From HRBIN16 sp049969495 (GTDB taxonomy: Bacteria > Armatimonadota > HRBIN16), in assembly GCA_049969495.1 (NCBI GenBank), contig JBMFOT010000072.1, positions 1-15,233 of the forward strand: a DNA stretch of 15,233 nucleotides. The letters are read 5' to 3'. The notes below the pieces were generated by a model. It was not told where the DNA came from and searched no databases. It saw nothing but the letters and a program-made list of their open reading frames with translations. Of the stretch, positions 1 through 7,297 are shown piece after piece (positions within the stretch are counted from its first letter, which is position 1; each line of letters opens with the position of its first letter). The position numbers were made by a program, and so were the translations under genes.

Positions 1-638
1 ACGCGAACGGGCAAGTAGGGCGTAACCGTGTTGATGACCCGTTCGGGGTCGCTCTGGTTGCTCACGCTCAGCAGCACCTCGGGCGGGATGTTCTTGCCCG
101 CGTTGACCAGCTGCTCGAAGAGCGACACCACGATGCCCATCAGCGCTTCGATTTCGAGGTCGTGCTGCTTTTCGCTGTGCAAAGGCTCTACTGCCACCAG
201 AATGAAAGGCTCGGTTTGCACGTAGCGGGTGATACGGATGCGGTCCACTCCCTGCAGCATCAGGCGCAGGGTTCCATCGGGCATACGCAACACCTGTAGC
301 ACTTCCGCCGCGATGCCCACGCTGTAGATATCCTCAGGCTCGGGTTCCTCGGTGATAACCTCTTTCTGCGCGGCAAGGGCAATGAGCCGGTCGCCCTCCA
401 TCGCTTCTTCCAGCGCGCGCACCGAGCGTTCCCTGCCCACAAACAGCGGAAACACCATCTGTGGGAAGTACACCTGGTCACGCACCGGCACCAGCGGAAG
501 TTGAGTGGGGATGCGCGAACCGGTACCTTCCTCTTCTGCCCACTCCGCTTCAGCGGGGCGTGTGCGCCTGCGCCGGGTGGAGCGGGTGCTGGACGTCGTC
601 TCGTCGGTTTCTGTTGTCGTCTTGCGTGCTCTGGGCAT
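1..638 (-). CDS. lon: Lon protease, N-terminal part (cut by left window edge)
   Basis: ATP-dependent serine protease Lon, which degrades misfolded and regulatory proteins in the cytoplasm. The first 212 residues are visible; the AAA+ and protease domains lie outside the window. The LON substrate-binding domain starts near residue 47 (LPLVPVRD, then FPQMVFPLFVGRERS). It includes the family-typical IPPEVLLSVSN segment followed by DPERV near the visible end. Start: ATG at 638-636, 5 nt after the clpX stop, with no good Shine-Dalgarno, so translation is probably coupled to clpX. No ATG, GTG or TTG occurs in frame between this ATG and the LON domain, so the Thr/Arg/Glu-rich extension of about 46 residues is encoded if this start is used. 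Its place after clpX matches the classic tig-clpP-clpX-lon order. The call is firm for the LON domain; full-length Lon is inferred from context. Confidence 0.93.
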   Translation of the reverse strand, partial: MPRARKTTTETDETTSSTRSTRRRRTRPAEAEWAEEEGTGSRIPTQLPLVPVRDQVYFPQMVFPLFVGRERSVRALEEAMEGDRLIALAAQKEVITEEPEPEDIYSVGIAAEVLQVLRMPDGTLRLMLQGVDRIRITRYVQTEPFILVAVEPLHSEKQHDLEIEALMGIVVSLFEQLVNAGKNIPPEVLLSVSNQSDPERVINTVTPYLPVR

Positions 639-643
639 AGTGT

Positions 644-1912
644 TCAGGATGCCTGCTTAATATCTTCGGCACGCAGTACCTGCGGCTCGGTGCGTTCTCG
701 AACCGTCCTCTCGTCCACAACAACCCGTTTAATGTCCTGCGAGGAGGGCACCTCGTACATGATGTTCAACATAATCTCTTCGATAATGGCACGCAAGGCA
801 CGCGCGCCGGTTCCTCGCAACATGGCTTCTTGGGCGATGGCGCGTAACGCGCCTTCGGTGAACACTAGGTCCACACCGTCCATCTCGAAGAACTTCTGGT
901 ACTGCTTGACGAGTGCGTTCTTCGGTTCCACGAGGATGCGCATCAAGGTCTCTTCGTCCAGCGGTTCCAGAGTGGTAACCACTGGCAATCGCCCGATGAA
1001 CTCGGGGATGAAGCCGAACTTCAGCAGGTCTTCGGGGATAACGTGCGCCAGCAGCTCGCCGTAGCTGAGCTTCTTTTTGCCCTCCAGCGAGGCGCGGAAG
1101 CCCATCGTCTGGTTGCCCAGTCGCTGGGAGATAATCTTGTCCAGCCCTTCGAACGCCCCACCGCAGATGAACAGGATGTTGGTGGTATCCACCTGAATGA
1201 ACTCCTGTTGAGGATGCTTGCGCCCACCTTGCGGTGGCACGTTGGCGATGGTGCCCTCAAGAATCTTCAGCAGAGCCTGCTGCACGCCTTCACCGGATAC
1301 GTCGCGTGTGATGGAGGGGTTATCCGCCTTGCGGGCGATTTTGTCTATCTCGTCGATATACACGATACCACGTTGCGCGTTGCGCACGGTCTCTTGCAGG
1401 GAAGTGCCCGTATCGGCAGCCTGCAAGAGGCGTAGCAGGATGTTTTCCACGTCCTCGCCAACATAGCCCGCTTCGGTCAGGGATGTGGCATCGGCGATGG
1501 CAAAGGGCACGTTCAGAATCTTGGCTAACGTCTGTGCCAATAGGGTCTTGCCACTTCCTGTGGGGCCTATCAGCAAGATGTTACTCTTTTGCAGTTCCAC
1601 ATCGTTGTCGCGCGAGGTATGCTGGATGCGCTTGTAGTGGTTGTATACCGCCACCGACAGTGCGCGCTTGGCACGCTCCTGTCCCACAACATACTGGCTG
1701 AGGATACGGTAAATCTCCTTGGGCTTGGGAACGCTGGACATCCCATAGGAAGCGGTGCGTTCATGACGCGCGACCTGCGATTGTATCAGCTCGTTGGCGT
1801 ACTGGATGCAGTCGATACACACCCCGCCGTGCATTCCCTGAATCAGGCGCGGGCGAATCTTACCACACAGTACGCAGCGCCCTTCCAAAGGTTCAAATCC
1901 TGTTCGTGCCAC
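644..1912 (-). CDS. clpX: ATP-dependent Clp protease ATP-binding subunit ClpX
   Basis: AAA+ unfoldase that recognises tagged substrates, unfolds them and threads them into ClpP. It has 422 residues, normal for the family. The N-terminal zinc-binding domain has C13, C16, C32 and C35. Walker A is GPTGSGKT (116-123), pore loop 1 GYVG (149-152), Walker B IVYIDE (183-188), the pore RKH motif 231-233, and sensor 2 GARALR (369-374). The ClpP-docking loop reads MGF (270-272), where many ClpX proteins have IGF. The start is GTG at 1912-1910: a strong GAGGAG (plus strand 1920-1925) lies 7 nt upstream, and the zinc finger begins at the usual distance. It lies 28 nt after the clpP stop and 5 nt before lon, so co-transcription is likely. 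Confidence 0.98.
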   Translation of the reverse strand: MARTGFEPLEGRCVLCGKIRPRLIQGMHGGVCIDCIQYANELIQSQVARHERTASYGMSSVPKPKEIYRILSQYVVGQERAKRALSVAVYNHYKRIQHTSRDNDVELQKSNILLIGPTGSGKTLLAQTLAKILNVPFAIADATSLTEAGYVGEDVENILLRLLQAADTGTSLQETVRNAQRGIVYIDEIDKIARKADNPSITRDVSGEGVQQALLKILEGTIANVPPQGGRKHPQQEFIQVDTTNILFICGGAFEGLDKIISQRLGNQTMGFRASLEGKKKLSYGELLAHVIPEDLLKFGFIPEFIGRLPVVTTLEPLDEETLMRILVEPKNALVKQYQKFFEMDGVDLVFTEGALRAIAQEAMLRGTGARALRAIIEEIMLNIMYEVPSSQDIKRVVVDERTVRERTEPQVLRAEDIKQAS

Positions 1913-1940
1913 GGATTCGCTCCTCTACGTTAAAAATGGT

Positions 1941-2552
1941 TTAGCGTGCGCCACGCGACAGTATCTCGTCGATGATTCCGTATTCTTTCGCCTCTTGTGC
2001 GGACATAAAGTAATCGCGCTGGGTATCCTGCTCCACGCGCTCTAAAGGTTGTCCAGTGTGGTAGGCGAGGATTTCGTTCAGCATCCGGTTATAGCGCAGC
2101 ACCTCTTGCGCCTGGATGTTGATGTCGATAGCGGTGCCCTGAAAGCCCGCGCTCACCTGGTGAATCATCACCCGGGCGTGCTCCAGGCAGTAGCGTTTGC
2201 CTTTGGTTCCCGCCGCCAGCAGCACCGCCGCCATCGACGCTGCCTGTCCCACACAGATAGTGGCGATTTCGCACTTGAGCACCTGCATGGTATCGTAGAT
2301 AGCCAGCCCTGCGGATACGCTGCCACCCGGTGAGTTGATATACAGCTCGATGTCGCGGTTTGGGTCCTCCTTTTCCAGGAAAAGCATCTCCGCGACCACC
2401 AGGTTGGACACGTGGTCGTCAATCGGCTCGCCGATAAAGATGATGCGGTCCTTGAGCAAGCGCGAGTAGATATCGTAAGCGCGTTCGCCTCGCGCTGTCT
2501 GCTCTACCACCATCGGTATCAGTGAGTTGTGAATGCCACGCAGCCTGTTCAT
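1941..2552 (-). CDS. clpP: ATP-dependent Clp protease proteolytic subunit ClpP
   Basis: Serine peptidase that forms the barrel-shaped proteolytic chamber paired with ClpX. It has 203 residues, a normal length. The catalytic triad is S106 (in GQAASMAA), H131 (MIHQ) and D180 (QRD). The Ser-His-Asp spacings of 25 and 49 equal those of the E. coli enzyme. The oxyanion and strand motif NSPGGSV lies at 73-79. The short stretch before the conserved IPMVVEQTARGER could act as a propeptide, as in other ClpPs. The start is ATG at 2552-2550, 3 nt after the tig stop. The GAGGAG ribosome-binding site is formed by the last Glu-Glu codons of tig, so translational coupling is likely. Confidence 0.98.
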   Translation of the reverse strand: MNRLRGIHNSLIPMVVEQTARGERAYDIYSRLLKDRIIFIGEPIDDHVSNLVVAEMLFLEKEDPNRDIELYINSPGGSVSAGLAIYDTMQVLKCEIATICVGQAASMAAVLLAAGTKGKRYCLEHARVMIHQVSAGFQGTAIDINIQAQEVLRYNRMLNEILAYHTGQPLERVEQDTQRDYFMSAQEAKEYGIIDEILSRGAR

Positions 2553-2555
2553 ATC

Positions 2556-3875
2556 CTACTCCTCATTATCGGACTGCTCGCGCCTTGACTGGATGCGAAA
2601 CTCCTCTTCCGTAACATCGGCAACATCCCACAGAAACTGCAGGGTTTTCTGGGCAAGGCGCGTCTCCAGCTCCTCTTCCAGCTCTTCCGACTGGGCAGCG
2701 TCTTGTTCGGTCATCCCATGCTTTTCAGCAACATCCCGAATCGCCTGCTGGCGGTCCTCTTCGCTGAGGGTAATGCCTTCACGCTCGCGGATTGCCTGTA
2801 GTATCAGCCCGTACAGGATATCCGAGGCGATTCGCCGGTGCCAGTACTCGATGAACTCTGCCTCGCTCATGTTGTATCCCTGAGCATATTCTTCGAGGGT
2901 ATATCCTCCGCGGCGAAGCTGTTCCTGCAGTGCCGCCAGCGTGTCGCGCGCCCGCGAGGCAATAATGATGGGTGAGATGTCTACCTTAGCGGCTTGTAGC
3001 ACCGCGCTCCGCATGGAGGAGTGGGATGCCGATTCCGCATAGCGAGCGAGCTCCTCCTGAAGAGCCTGCCGGACGCGCTCGCGCAGCTCATCCATCGTCT
3101 GCGCCTGCATCTGCTTCAAAAACTCTTCGTCGTCCGGCAGCTTCATCTCGGAGACACCATGTACCGTCACCTGCAGTTTCACCGTTTTGCCGCGCAGCTC
3201 CGGGTCGGGGTCGGTCTCAGGGAACTGTACCGTCTCCTCTTTCACATCTCCCGCTTTTGTGCCCAGCAGCATCTTGCCAAGAGGGTGAGCCTGCATCTCT
3301 TCGGTGAGGTGTATCAGGTTGCGCCGAGTGGGTTGGGGATGAGGTTCGCCCTCGATGTGGGGCACAACGGTGACGAAAACCACATCACCTGTCTGTGCCT
3401 CGCGCTCCACGCGCTCGTATCGGGTGAACTGACGACGGCGCGACTCGATTTCGTTGGTCACGTCTTCTTCGGTGACCACCGGCTTGTAGCGGGTCACTTT
3501 CAAGCCGCGGTACTCACCGAGCTCCACCTTCGGCTCCAAAGGCACTTTGAGCGAGTAGAGCATCGGCTTCCCTTCTTCCAGCTGCTGTATGTCCAGCTCG
3601 GGCGGCGCCCCATAAGGCTCCACTTGCGCCTGGCTCATCGCGGTGTTCATCGTCTCCTCGATGAGCTGCTCCAGCACATGCTGGCGCACGTAGTCCTCGC
3701 GCAACGCCTGGCGCAACAATCCAATAGGAGCCTTGCCCGGACGGAAGCCAGGTATCTCGACGTACCTGCCCAACCTCCGGTACGCTCGCTCAAAAGCCTG
3801 ATTGACGCGCTCCGGTTCTATTTCCACCTGCAGCGCTACCGTCTGGTGTTCCAGTGTTTCTGTGGTAACTTGCAT
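2556..3875 (-). CDS. tig: Trigger factor, ribosome-associated chaperone/PPIase
   Basis: Trigger factor binds the ribosome exit tunnel and shields nascent chains. It has 439 residues, typical length. The N-terminal domain carries the ribosome-binding signature GFRPGKAP at 43-50. An FKBP-like PPIase domain follows at about 160-245, starting at GDVVFVTV. A helical, acidic C-terminal chaperone region ends in a Glu-rich tail. The start is ATG at 3875-3873, with a weak GAGAAG just upstream and GGTGAGG a little further out. It is the first gene of the tig-clpP-clpX-lon series. A 197-nt gap separates it from the upstream prenyl synthase and contains a promoter and a terminator-like hairpin, so its expression may be set by attenuation. 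Confidence 0.97.
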   Translation of the reverse strand: MQVTTETLEHQTVALQVEIEPERVNQAFERAYRRLGRYVEIPGFRPGKAPIGLLRQALREDYVRQHVLEQLIEETMNTAMSQAQVEPYGAPPELDIQQLEEGKPMLYSLKVPLEPKVELGEYRGLKVTRYKPVVTEEDVTNEIESRRRQFTRYERVEREAQTGDVVFVTVVPHIEGEPHPQPTRRNLIHLTEEMQAHPLGKMLLGTKAGDVKEETVQFPETDPDPELRGKTVKLQVTVHGVSEMKLPDDEEFLKQMQAQTMDELRERVRQALQEELARYAESASHSSMRSAVLQAAKVDISPIIIASRARDTLAALQEQLRRGGYTLEEYAQGYNMSEAEFIEYWHRRIASDILYGLILQAIREREGITLSEEDRQQAIRDVAEKHGMTEQDAAQSEELEEELETRLAQKTLQFLWDVADVTEEEFRIQSRREQSDNEE

Positions 3876-3891
3876 TCTTCTCTATTGCCTC

Positions 3892-3909
3892 ACCGACCAA
3901 TATTTGACC
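3892..3909 (-). promoter_or_regulatory. Direct repeat resembling a CtsR heat-shock box, just upstream of tig
   Basis: Read on the minus strand this is GGTCAAA-TATT-GGTCGGT. The first half matches the CtsR heptad GGTCAAA exactly, and the second matches it at four of seven positions. The spacer is 4 nt instead of the usual 3. It sits 16 nt before the tig start codon, in front of a clp series, where CtsR sites occur in Firmicutes. The imperfect second half and wrong spacing make this a weak call. No ctsR gene is in the window. Confidence 0.2.
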
Positions 3910-3927
3910 GTCTCTCTGGGCATTCGC

Positions 3928-3986
3928 AAAAAGAAGGATACAATCCGCCCTTTTTTGTGCGTTTACCGAGGCGGGTTGCATCCTTC
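3928..3986 (-). terminator. Long hairpin plus U-run in the tig leader (possible attenuator)
   Basis: On the minus strand the arm at 3986-3970 pairs with 3949-3933 over 17 positions, with one G-U wobble and one A-C mismatch. The loop is 20 nt (3969-3950). Five T residues (3932-3928) follow the stem directly, as in an intrinsic terminator. The other strand has no U-run, so it acts only on minus-strand transcripts. It lies downstream of the promoter-like sequence at 4035-4063 and upstream of tig, so it would stop tig-clp-lon transcripts early unless relieved. It could instead simply end the prenyl synthase transcript, with tig using a weaker promoter downstream. Confidence 0.65.
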
Positions 3987-4034
3987 TGCATCGCCGAGAA
4001 ACGTCGTACAATCGCTTTGTGTGGTCACGTTGCT

Positions 4035-4063
4035 AGTGTACCACACACTGGGGATACTGTCAA
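4035..4063 (-). promoter_or_regulatory. Sigma70-type promoter upstream of tig
   Basis: Minus strand: a perfect -35 TTGACA (4063-4058), a 17-nt spacer, and a -10 TACACT (4040-4035, four of six consensus). The expected transcription start is near 4028, giving a leader of about 150 nt before tig. It begins 10 nt after the prenyl synthase stop codon, so the tig-clpP-clpX-lon genes can be transcribed independently of the genes before them. Confidence 0.7.
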
Positions 4064-4072
4064 GGTGACGAG

Positions 4073-5089
4073 TCAAACCTCTCTTTCCACGATATAATCG
4101 CACAGCGCCGTGAGACTCTCGCGTATGGTGCTGGGATGAAGCAGGCAAAGCGCGTCCGCCGCTTGACGAACATGATATGCTGCGATAGCCTGCGTGCGGG
4201 CAAAGCCATCGTAGCGACGGATGATTTCCACCACCTGTTGTATCTCCCCGTCTTTCACCGGCGATTCGATCATCCGCAGCAGCCGCTCGCGGTCTGCCGG
4301 GGTAGATTCACGCAGAGCGATAATCAACGGCAGGGTAAACTTGCCCTCGCGCAGGTCGTTGCCTACCGGCTTACCCATGCGAGCGGGGTTGCCGATATAG
4401 TCCAGCAGGTCGTCGGCAATCTGAAATGCCATGCCGATATGGTATCCATAGCGAGATAGGGCGTCCACGACAGGTTCTGGTGCGCCTGCTACCAGTGCGC
4501 CCGCCCGACAGCATCCCTGGATGAATACCGCCGTCTTCTTGCGGATGATGTCGAAGTAGGTCTGCTCGGAAATGGAGGAATCACTGGTGTGAATCATCTG
4601 CATGACCTCGCCTTCGCTCATCTCAATGGCAGTTTGGGAGATGGTGCGGATAATAGCGATGTCGCCATCCTCCGCCAGCAGGTTCATCGCTTTCGCCAGC
4701 AAGTAATCGCCCGTTAACACCGTGACCCCGTTGCCGAACAGCGCACTGGCAGTAGGGCGTCCGCGACGTGTGGTCGTGTTGTCTACCACGTCGTCGTGGA
4801 TGAGGGTGGCGGTGTGCATTAACTCTGCGGCAGCTGCCACAGGAATCAGGCGGTTCCTATCTACAGGCAAGCCCGTCGCGTACGCGCTGAGGCAAACGAG
4901 TGCGGGGCGCAGTCTCTTGCCTCCCGACGACAGCACATGCCCACCTAACGACCATATCGTGCTCACCGGAGAGGAAATCTCCTGCTGGATGCGCTCCTCT
5001 ACTGCCTGCAGGTCCGGCAGAACCGCCTCCAGCAGTTTCGCTATATGTGGGTCGGCGACGGGTGTCACAAACGTTGTTGTTGTGCTCAT
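4073..5089 (-). CDS. Long-chain all-trans polyprenyl diphosphate synthase (heptaprenyl/octaprenyl type)
   Basis: Condenses isopentenyl diphosphate onto an allylic primer to build the isoprenoid tail of a quinone. It has 338 residues. The substrate-binding motif GGKRLRP lies at 56-62. The first Asp-rich motif is DDVVD (99-103) and the second DDLLD (226-230), each at its usual place. Ala94 and Thr95, the small residues 5 and 4 before the first motif, leave room for a long product. Start: ATG at 5089-5087, with GGAG 7 nt upstream, overlapping the menG stop by 4 nt (ATGA). The coupling with menG suggests it makes the menaquinone side chain, as HepT does in Bacillus. The exact chain length cannot be read from sequence; the symbol could be hepT or ispB. 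Confidence 0.93.
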   Translation of the reverse strand: MSTTTTFVTPVADPHIAKLLEAVLPDLQAVEERIQQEISSPVSTIWSLGGHVLSSGGKRLRPALVCLSAYATGLPVDRNRLIPVAAAAELMHTATLIHDDVVDNTTTRRGRPTASALFGNGVTVLTGDYLLAKAMNLLAEDGDIAIIRTISQTAIEMSEGEVMQMIHTSDSSISEQTYFDIIRKKTAVFIQGCCRAGALVAGAPEPVVDALSRYGYHIGMAFQIADDLLDYIGNPARMGKPVGNDLREGKFTLPLIIALRESTPADRERLLRMIESPVKDGEIQQVVEIIRRYDGFARTQAIAAYHVRQAADALCLLHPSTIRESLTALCDYIVEREV

Positions 5090-5820
5090 GGTTTAACTCC
5101 GGAATGGATACAAACAATGCCAAAAGTCAGTTCGCGCCATACCACCTCCACAAAGCCCGCTTCGCGCAGGATTTGAGCCAGCTTCTCCCGCTCGGGGAAG
5201 TAACGCACCGAGGTGGGCAGATAGGCATAGGCATCCCGGTGGCTCAGCAGGCCACCGATGTACGGAAGCAAGCGATGAAAGTAGAGACCATATATTGAAC
5301 GAAACGGTTGGCGACGTGGCAAGGAAAACTCCAGACACACCAACCGCCCGCCGGGTTTCAACACGCGCCACATCTCGGTGAAAGCTTTGCGGATGTCCAC
5401 CACGTTGCGGATGCCGAACGCTACCGTGACCGCTTCGAAGCAGCTGGAGGCGAAAGGCAGTTGCAAGGCGTCGCCGAGCACAAGCGTTATCTGCCCGCGA
5501 GGAGAATGCCCGCGTACCTTCTTTAAGCCCAGTTGCAGCATCGGCTCGCAAAAATCCACCCCAACGACCATGCCGCTCGAGCCCACTTCGCGCGCCAGGC
5601 GAAGGGCAAGGTCCGCCGTGCCGGTGCAGACATCCAGCACGGTATCCCCCGGTTGTAGACGGGCTTCTCTGGTGGCAGCCTCACGCCAGCGGTGGTGGAT
5701 CCGCAGGCTGAGCAAGGAGTTCAGAAGGTCGTAGCGTGGCGCGACACGTGCAAACATGTCGCGGACGTACGAGCGCTTCTGCTCCCCGACAATTTTCGAT
5801 TCGTCCAAAGCAATACTCAC
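5086..5820 (-). CDS. menG: Demethylmenaquinone (or ubiquinone-pathway) C-methyltransferase UbiE/MenG
   Basis: SAM-dependent methyltransferase that C-methylates demethylmenaquinone, the last step of menaquinone synthesis. It has 244 residues. UbiE signatures are clear: YDLLNSLLSLRIHHRW (30-45), the SAM-binding motif VLDVCTGTAD (61-70), then FGIRNV and the motif RVLKPGGRLVCLEFS. Start: GTG at 5820-5818, with AGGA about 7 nt upstream. It overlaps the following prenyl synthase by 4 nt, so the tail-making and ring-methylating enzymes are translated together. Menaquinone is preferred over ubiquinone because no ubiquinone gene is nearby and the pairing resembles Bacillus menG-hepT. That choice is inference; the methyltransferase family is certain. 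Confidence 0.95.
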   Translation of the reverse strand: MSIALDESKIVGEQKRSYVRDMFARVAPRYDLLNSLLSLRIHHRWREAATREARLQPGDTVLDVCTGTADLALRLAREVGSSGMVVGVDFCEPMLQLGLKKVRGHSPRGQITLVLGDALQLPFASSCFEAVTVAFGIRNVVDIRKAFTEMWRVLKPGGRLVCLEFSLPRRQPFRSIYGLYFHRLLPYIGGLLSHRDAYAYLPTSVRYFPEREKLAQILREAGFVEVVWRELTFGIVCIHSGVKP

Positions 5821-5862
5821 TGTGCGTTCCTGAAGAGTACTTTCTCAACTGCTACTGCAACG

Positions 5863-5892
5863 AGTATACCCGATTCACCTCCTGACGTTCAA
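5863..5892 (-). promoter_or_regulatory. Candidate promoter for menG
   Basis: Minus strand: -35 TTGAAC (5892-5887, four of six), an 18-nt spacer, and -10 TATACT (5868-5863, five of six). It spans the stop codon of the upstream membrane-protein gene and lies about 43 nt before the menG GTG. It could allow menG and the prenyl synthase to be transcribed apart from mutL. Confidence 0.45.
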
Positions 5893-7235
5893 ACATAGCG
5901 GCAAGGCTTCGAGGAATCTCCGCGATACAGAGCCCGGCGTGTATCGTGTAAGCCCCACGCCATAAGTGCGAGGTCTATGGCGTTTTGTCCCGCTTGTGGC
6001 AGGTAGTAGTAGTGCTCAAACGGGTGCAGGAAGCTCATCGGCAGGTACGTTGCTCCCTGCCACAGTAACCACCAGCCGAACCAGCGCCACGAACGCCACA
6101 CTGCTACCAGCACGCCCAGAAAGGCGAGGTCGGCAATCAACGTGTCCCAGGCGTCTCTGAAGAAGAACAGGTAAGGGGTGAACCCAACGGTTAGCCAGTA
6201 ACGGAAGTGATTCGAGAGGGGGAGGAGTGTCTGTAGAAAATGAAGCATGCCAAGAGCAGTGGCAGAGCGCAGTTGCTGCTGCTGATAGCTGCTGAGTGTG
6301 GCGGGCAGAAGCGTAAAACGCAGCAGGAGGTATCCTGTGGCGATCGCGATCACGGCAACGCAAGCTGCCCATGCCCGCCACCGCCATTGCCTGTACATCG
6401 CACAGGCAAGAACCGCTATGATGGGAACCAGTGCGAGCGGCTGTTCATATGCACCGACCGCGCCTGCGTATAACAGGCTGGCGGCAAGAAGAGATTTCCG
6501 TCGTCCCGAATCTCCCCAGCGAATCAACCACCAAACACTCCACACCGTCAGGCAGGTTGCCAGCAACGCGGTGCGCGAGGGAACCCACACAATGAGTCGC
6601 TCGTAACCGCTGTGTACCAGTCGGTCCCAACCCCAGAAGAACGCGCCTGCTCCCAGCCAGAGTCGCCAGCCATGCTTGCGCAGGAAGGTTTTGCATGCCT
6701 TTGTCTGCTGCGGAAGAGATGAGATGCCTGCAGCCAGAGCCCACAACACGATCAACCACCAGGCGGAGATACCCCGCAAGGTGCTCAGCGCGTTCGTTTG
6801 CTGAAGGCTCAAGGCGACCGCTCCTGCCAGCGCGAACAGCCTCACCTGCCGTTCCCCCGCAAGGACGTGCGACAGCCACCGACGGGCAAACCACAGACTC
6901 AACAAGTAAACACCGATTGCCGTCAGCACCGCTAACAGCCAGTTGGTCAGCCGGTATCCCCAGCCGGTTTCGCCGTACAGGGTGTAGTCTATCAACAAGG
7001 AGAGGCAAGTCGTCGGGCGATAGAAGCGGTTGTGCAGGAACCAGTCGCCGGTGAACCAGTGCCACCAGCCGGGCAGTCCATTCGTCTCGCGCATGGCGTC
7101 CAGCATGGCGGCGGTATCGGTATCGGTGCGCAGGGGGGCGTTCGCTACCACCTGCCTCAATCCGGGCAGGTTGGCGAGGAAGAGCACGCAGTATGCAGCA
7201 AGGTCGTTTTTGACCCGTTGAAGCGGTGTTCTCAT
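5889..7235 (-). CDS. Polytopic membrane protein, probable GT-C-fold glycosyltransferase-like protein
   Basis: 448 residues, strongly hydrophobic, with many predicted membrane segments; the first covers roughly residues 12-31. A loop with D38, D40 and GDW (63-65) is followed by RFYRPTTCLSLLIDYTLYG and WGYRLTNWLL. That pattern, a YRP motif, then a small-residue helix, then WGY.LxNxLL, is typical of GT-C membrane glycosyltransferases that use polyprenyl-phosphate sugars. Near the end, HPFEHYYYLP also fits that architecture. The catalytic acid would be D38 or D40 in the first external loop (inference). Trp content is very high. Start: ATG at 7235-7233, the first in frame after a stop, with no visible Shine-Dalgarno. 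It lies 62 nt after mutL and 68 nt before menG. Substrate and acceptor are unknown. Confidence 0.6.
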   Translation of the reverse strand: MRTPLQRVKNDLAAYCVLFLANLPGLRQVVANAPLRTDTDTAAMLDAMRETNGLPGWWHWFTGDWFLHNRFYRPTTCLSLLIDYTLYGETGWGYRLTNWLLAVLTAIGVYLLSLWFARRWLSHVLAGERQVRLFALAGAVALSLQQTNALSTLRGISAWWLIVLWALAAGISSLPQQTKACKTFLRKHGWRLWLGAGAFFWGWDRLVHSGYERLIVWVPSRTALLATCLTVWSVWWLIRWGDSGRRKSLLAASLLYAGAVGAYEQPLALVPIIAVLACAMYRQWRWRAWAACVAVIAIATGYLLLRFTLLPATLSSYQQQQLRSATALGMLHFLQTLLPLSNHFRYWLTVGFTPYLFFFRDAWDTLIADLAFLGVLVAVWRSWRWFGWWLLWQGATYLPMSFLHPFEHYYYLPQAGQNAIDLALMAWGLHDTRRALYRGDSSKPCRYV

Positions 7236-7297
7236 CGAAGATGGGTTTTATGATGTAGTAAGGTTCTCATGCCCTCTTCAATTTCTTGTCATGTCAA

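Noticed and set aside
3021..4097. A 358-codon plus-strand open frame opposite tig
   Set aside because: It mirrors trigger factor and runs through the tig promoter and hairpin region; the product has no recognisable domain.
5876..5883. A perfect AGGAGGTG between the GT-C-like gene and menG as a ribosome-binding site
   Set aside because: No start codon at a usable distance opens more than a few codons before a stop; menG has its own AGGA nearer its GTG.
7233..7271. A 12-codon frame (MRTLLHHKTHLR) upstream of the GT-C-like gene, overlapping its start
   Set aside because: The purine-rich stretch before its ATG is too close to be a normal ribosome-binding site, and there is no regulatory codon run typical of a leader peptide.
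7236..7297. TTGACA directly after the mutL stop as a promoter for the GT-C-like gene
   Set aside because: No acceptable -10 hexamer lies 16-18 nt downstream (GGGCAT at 17).
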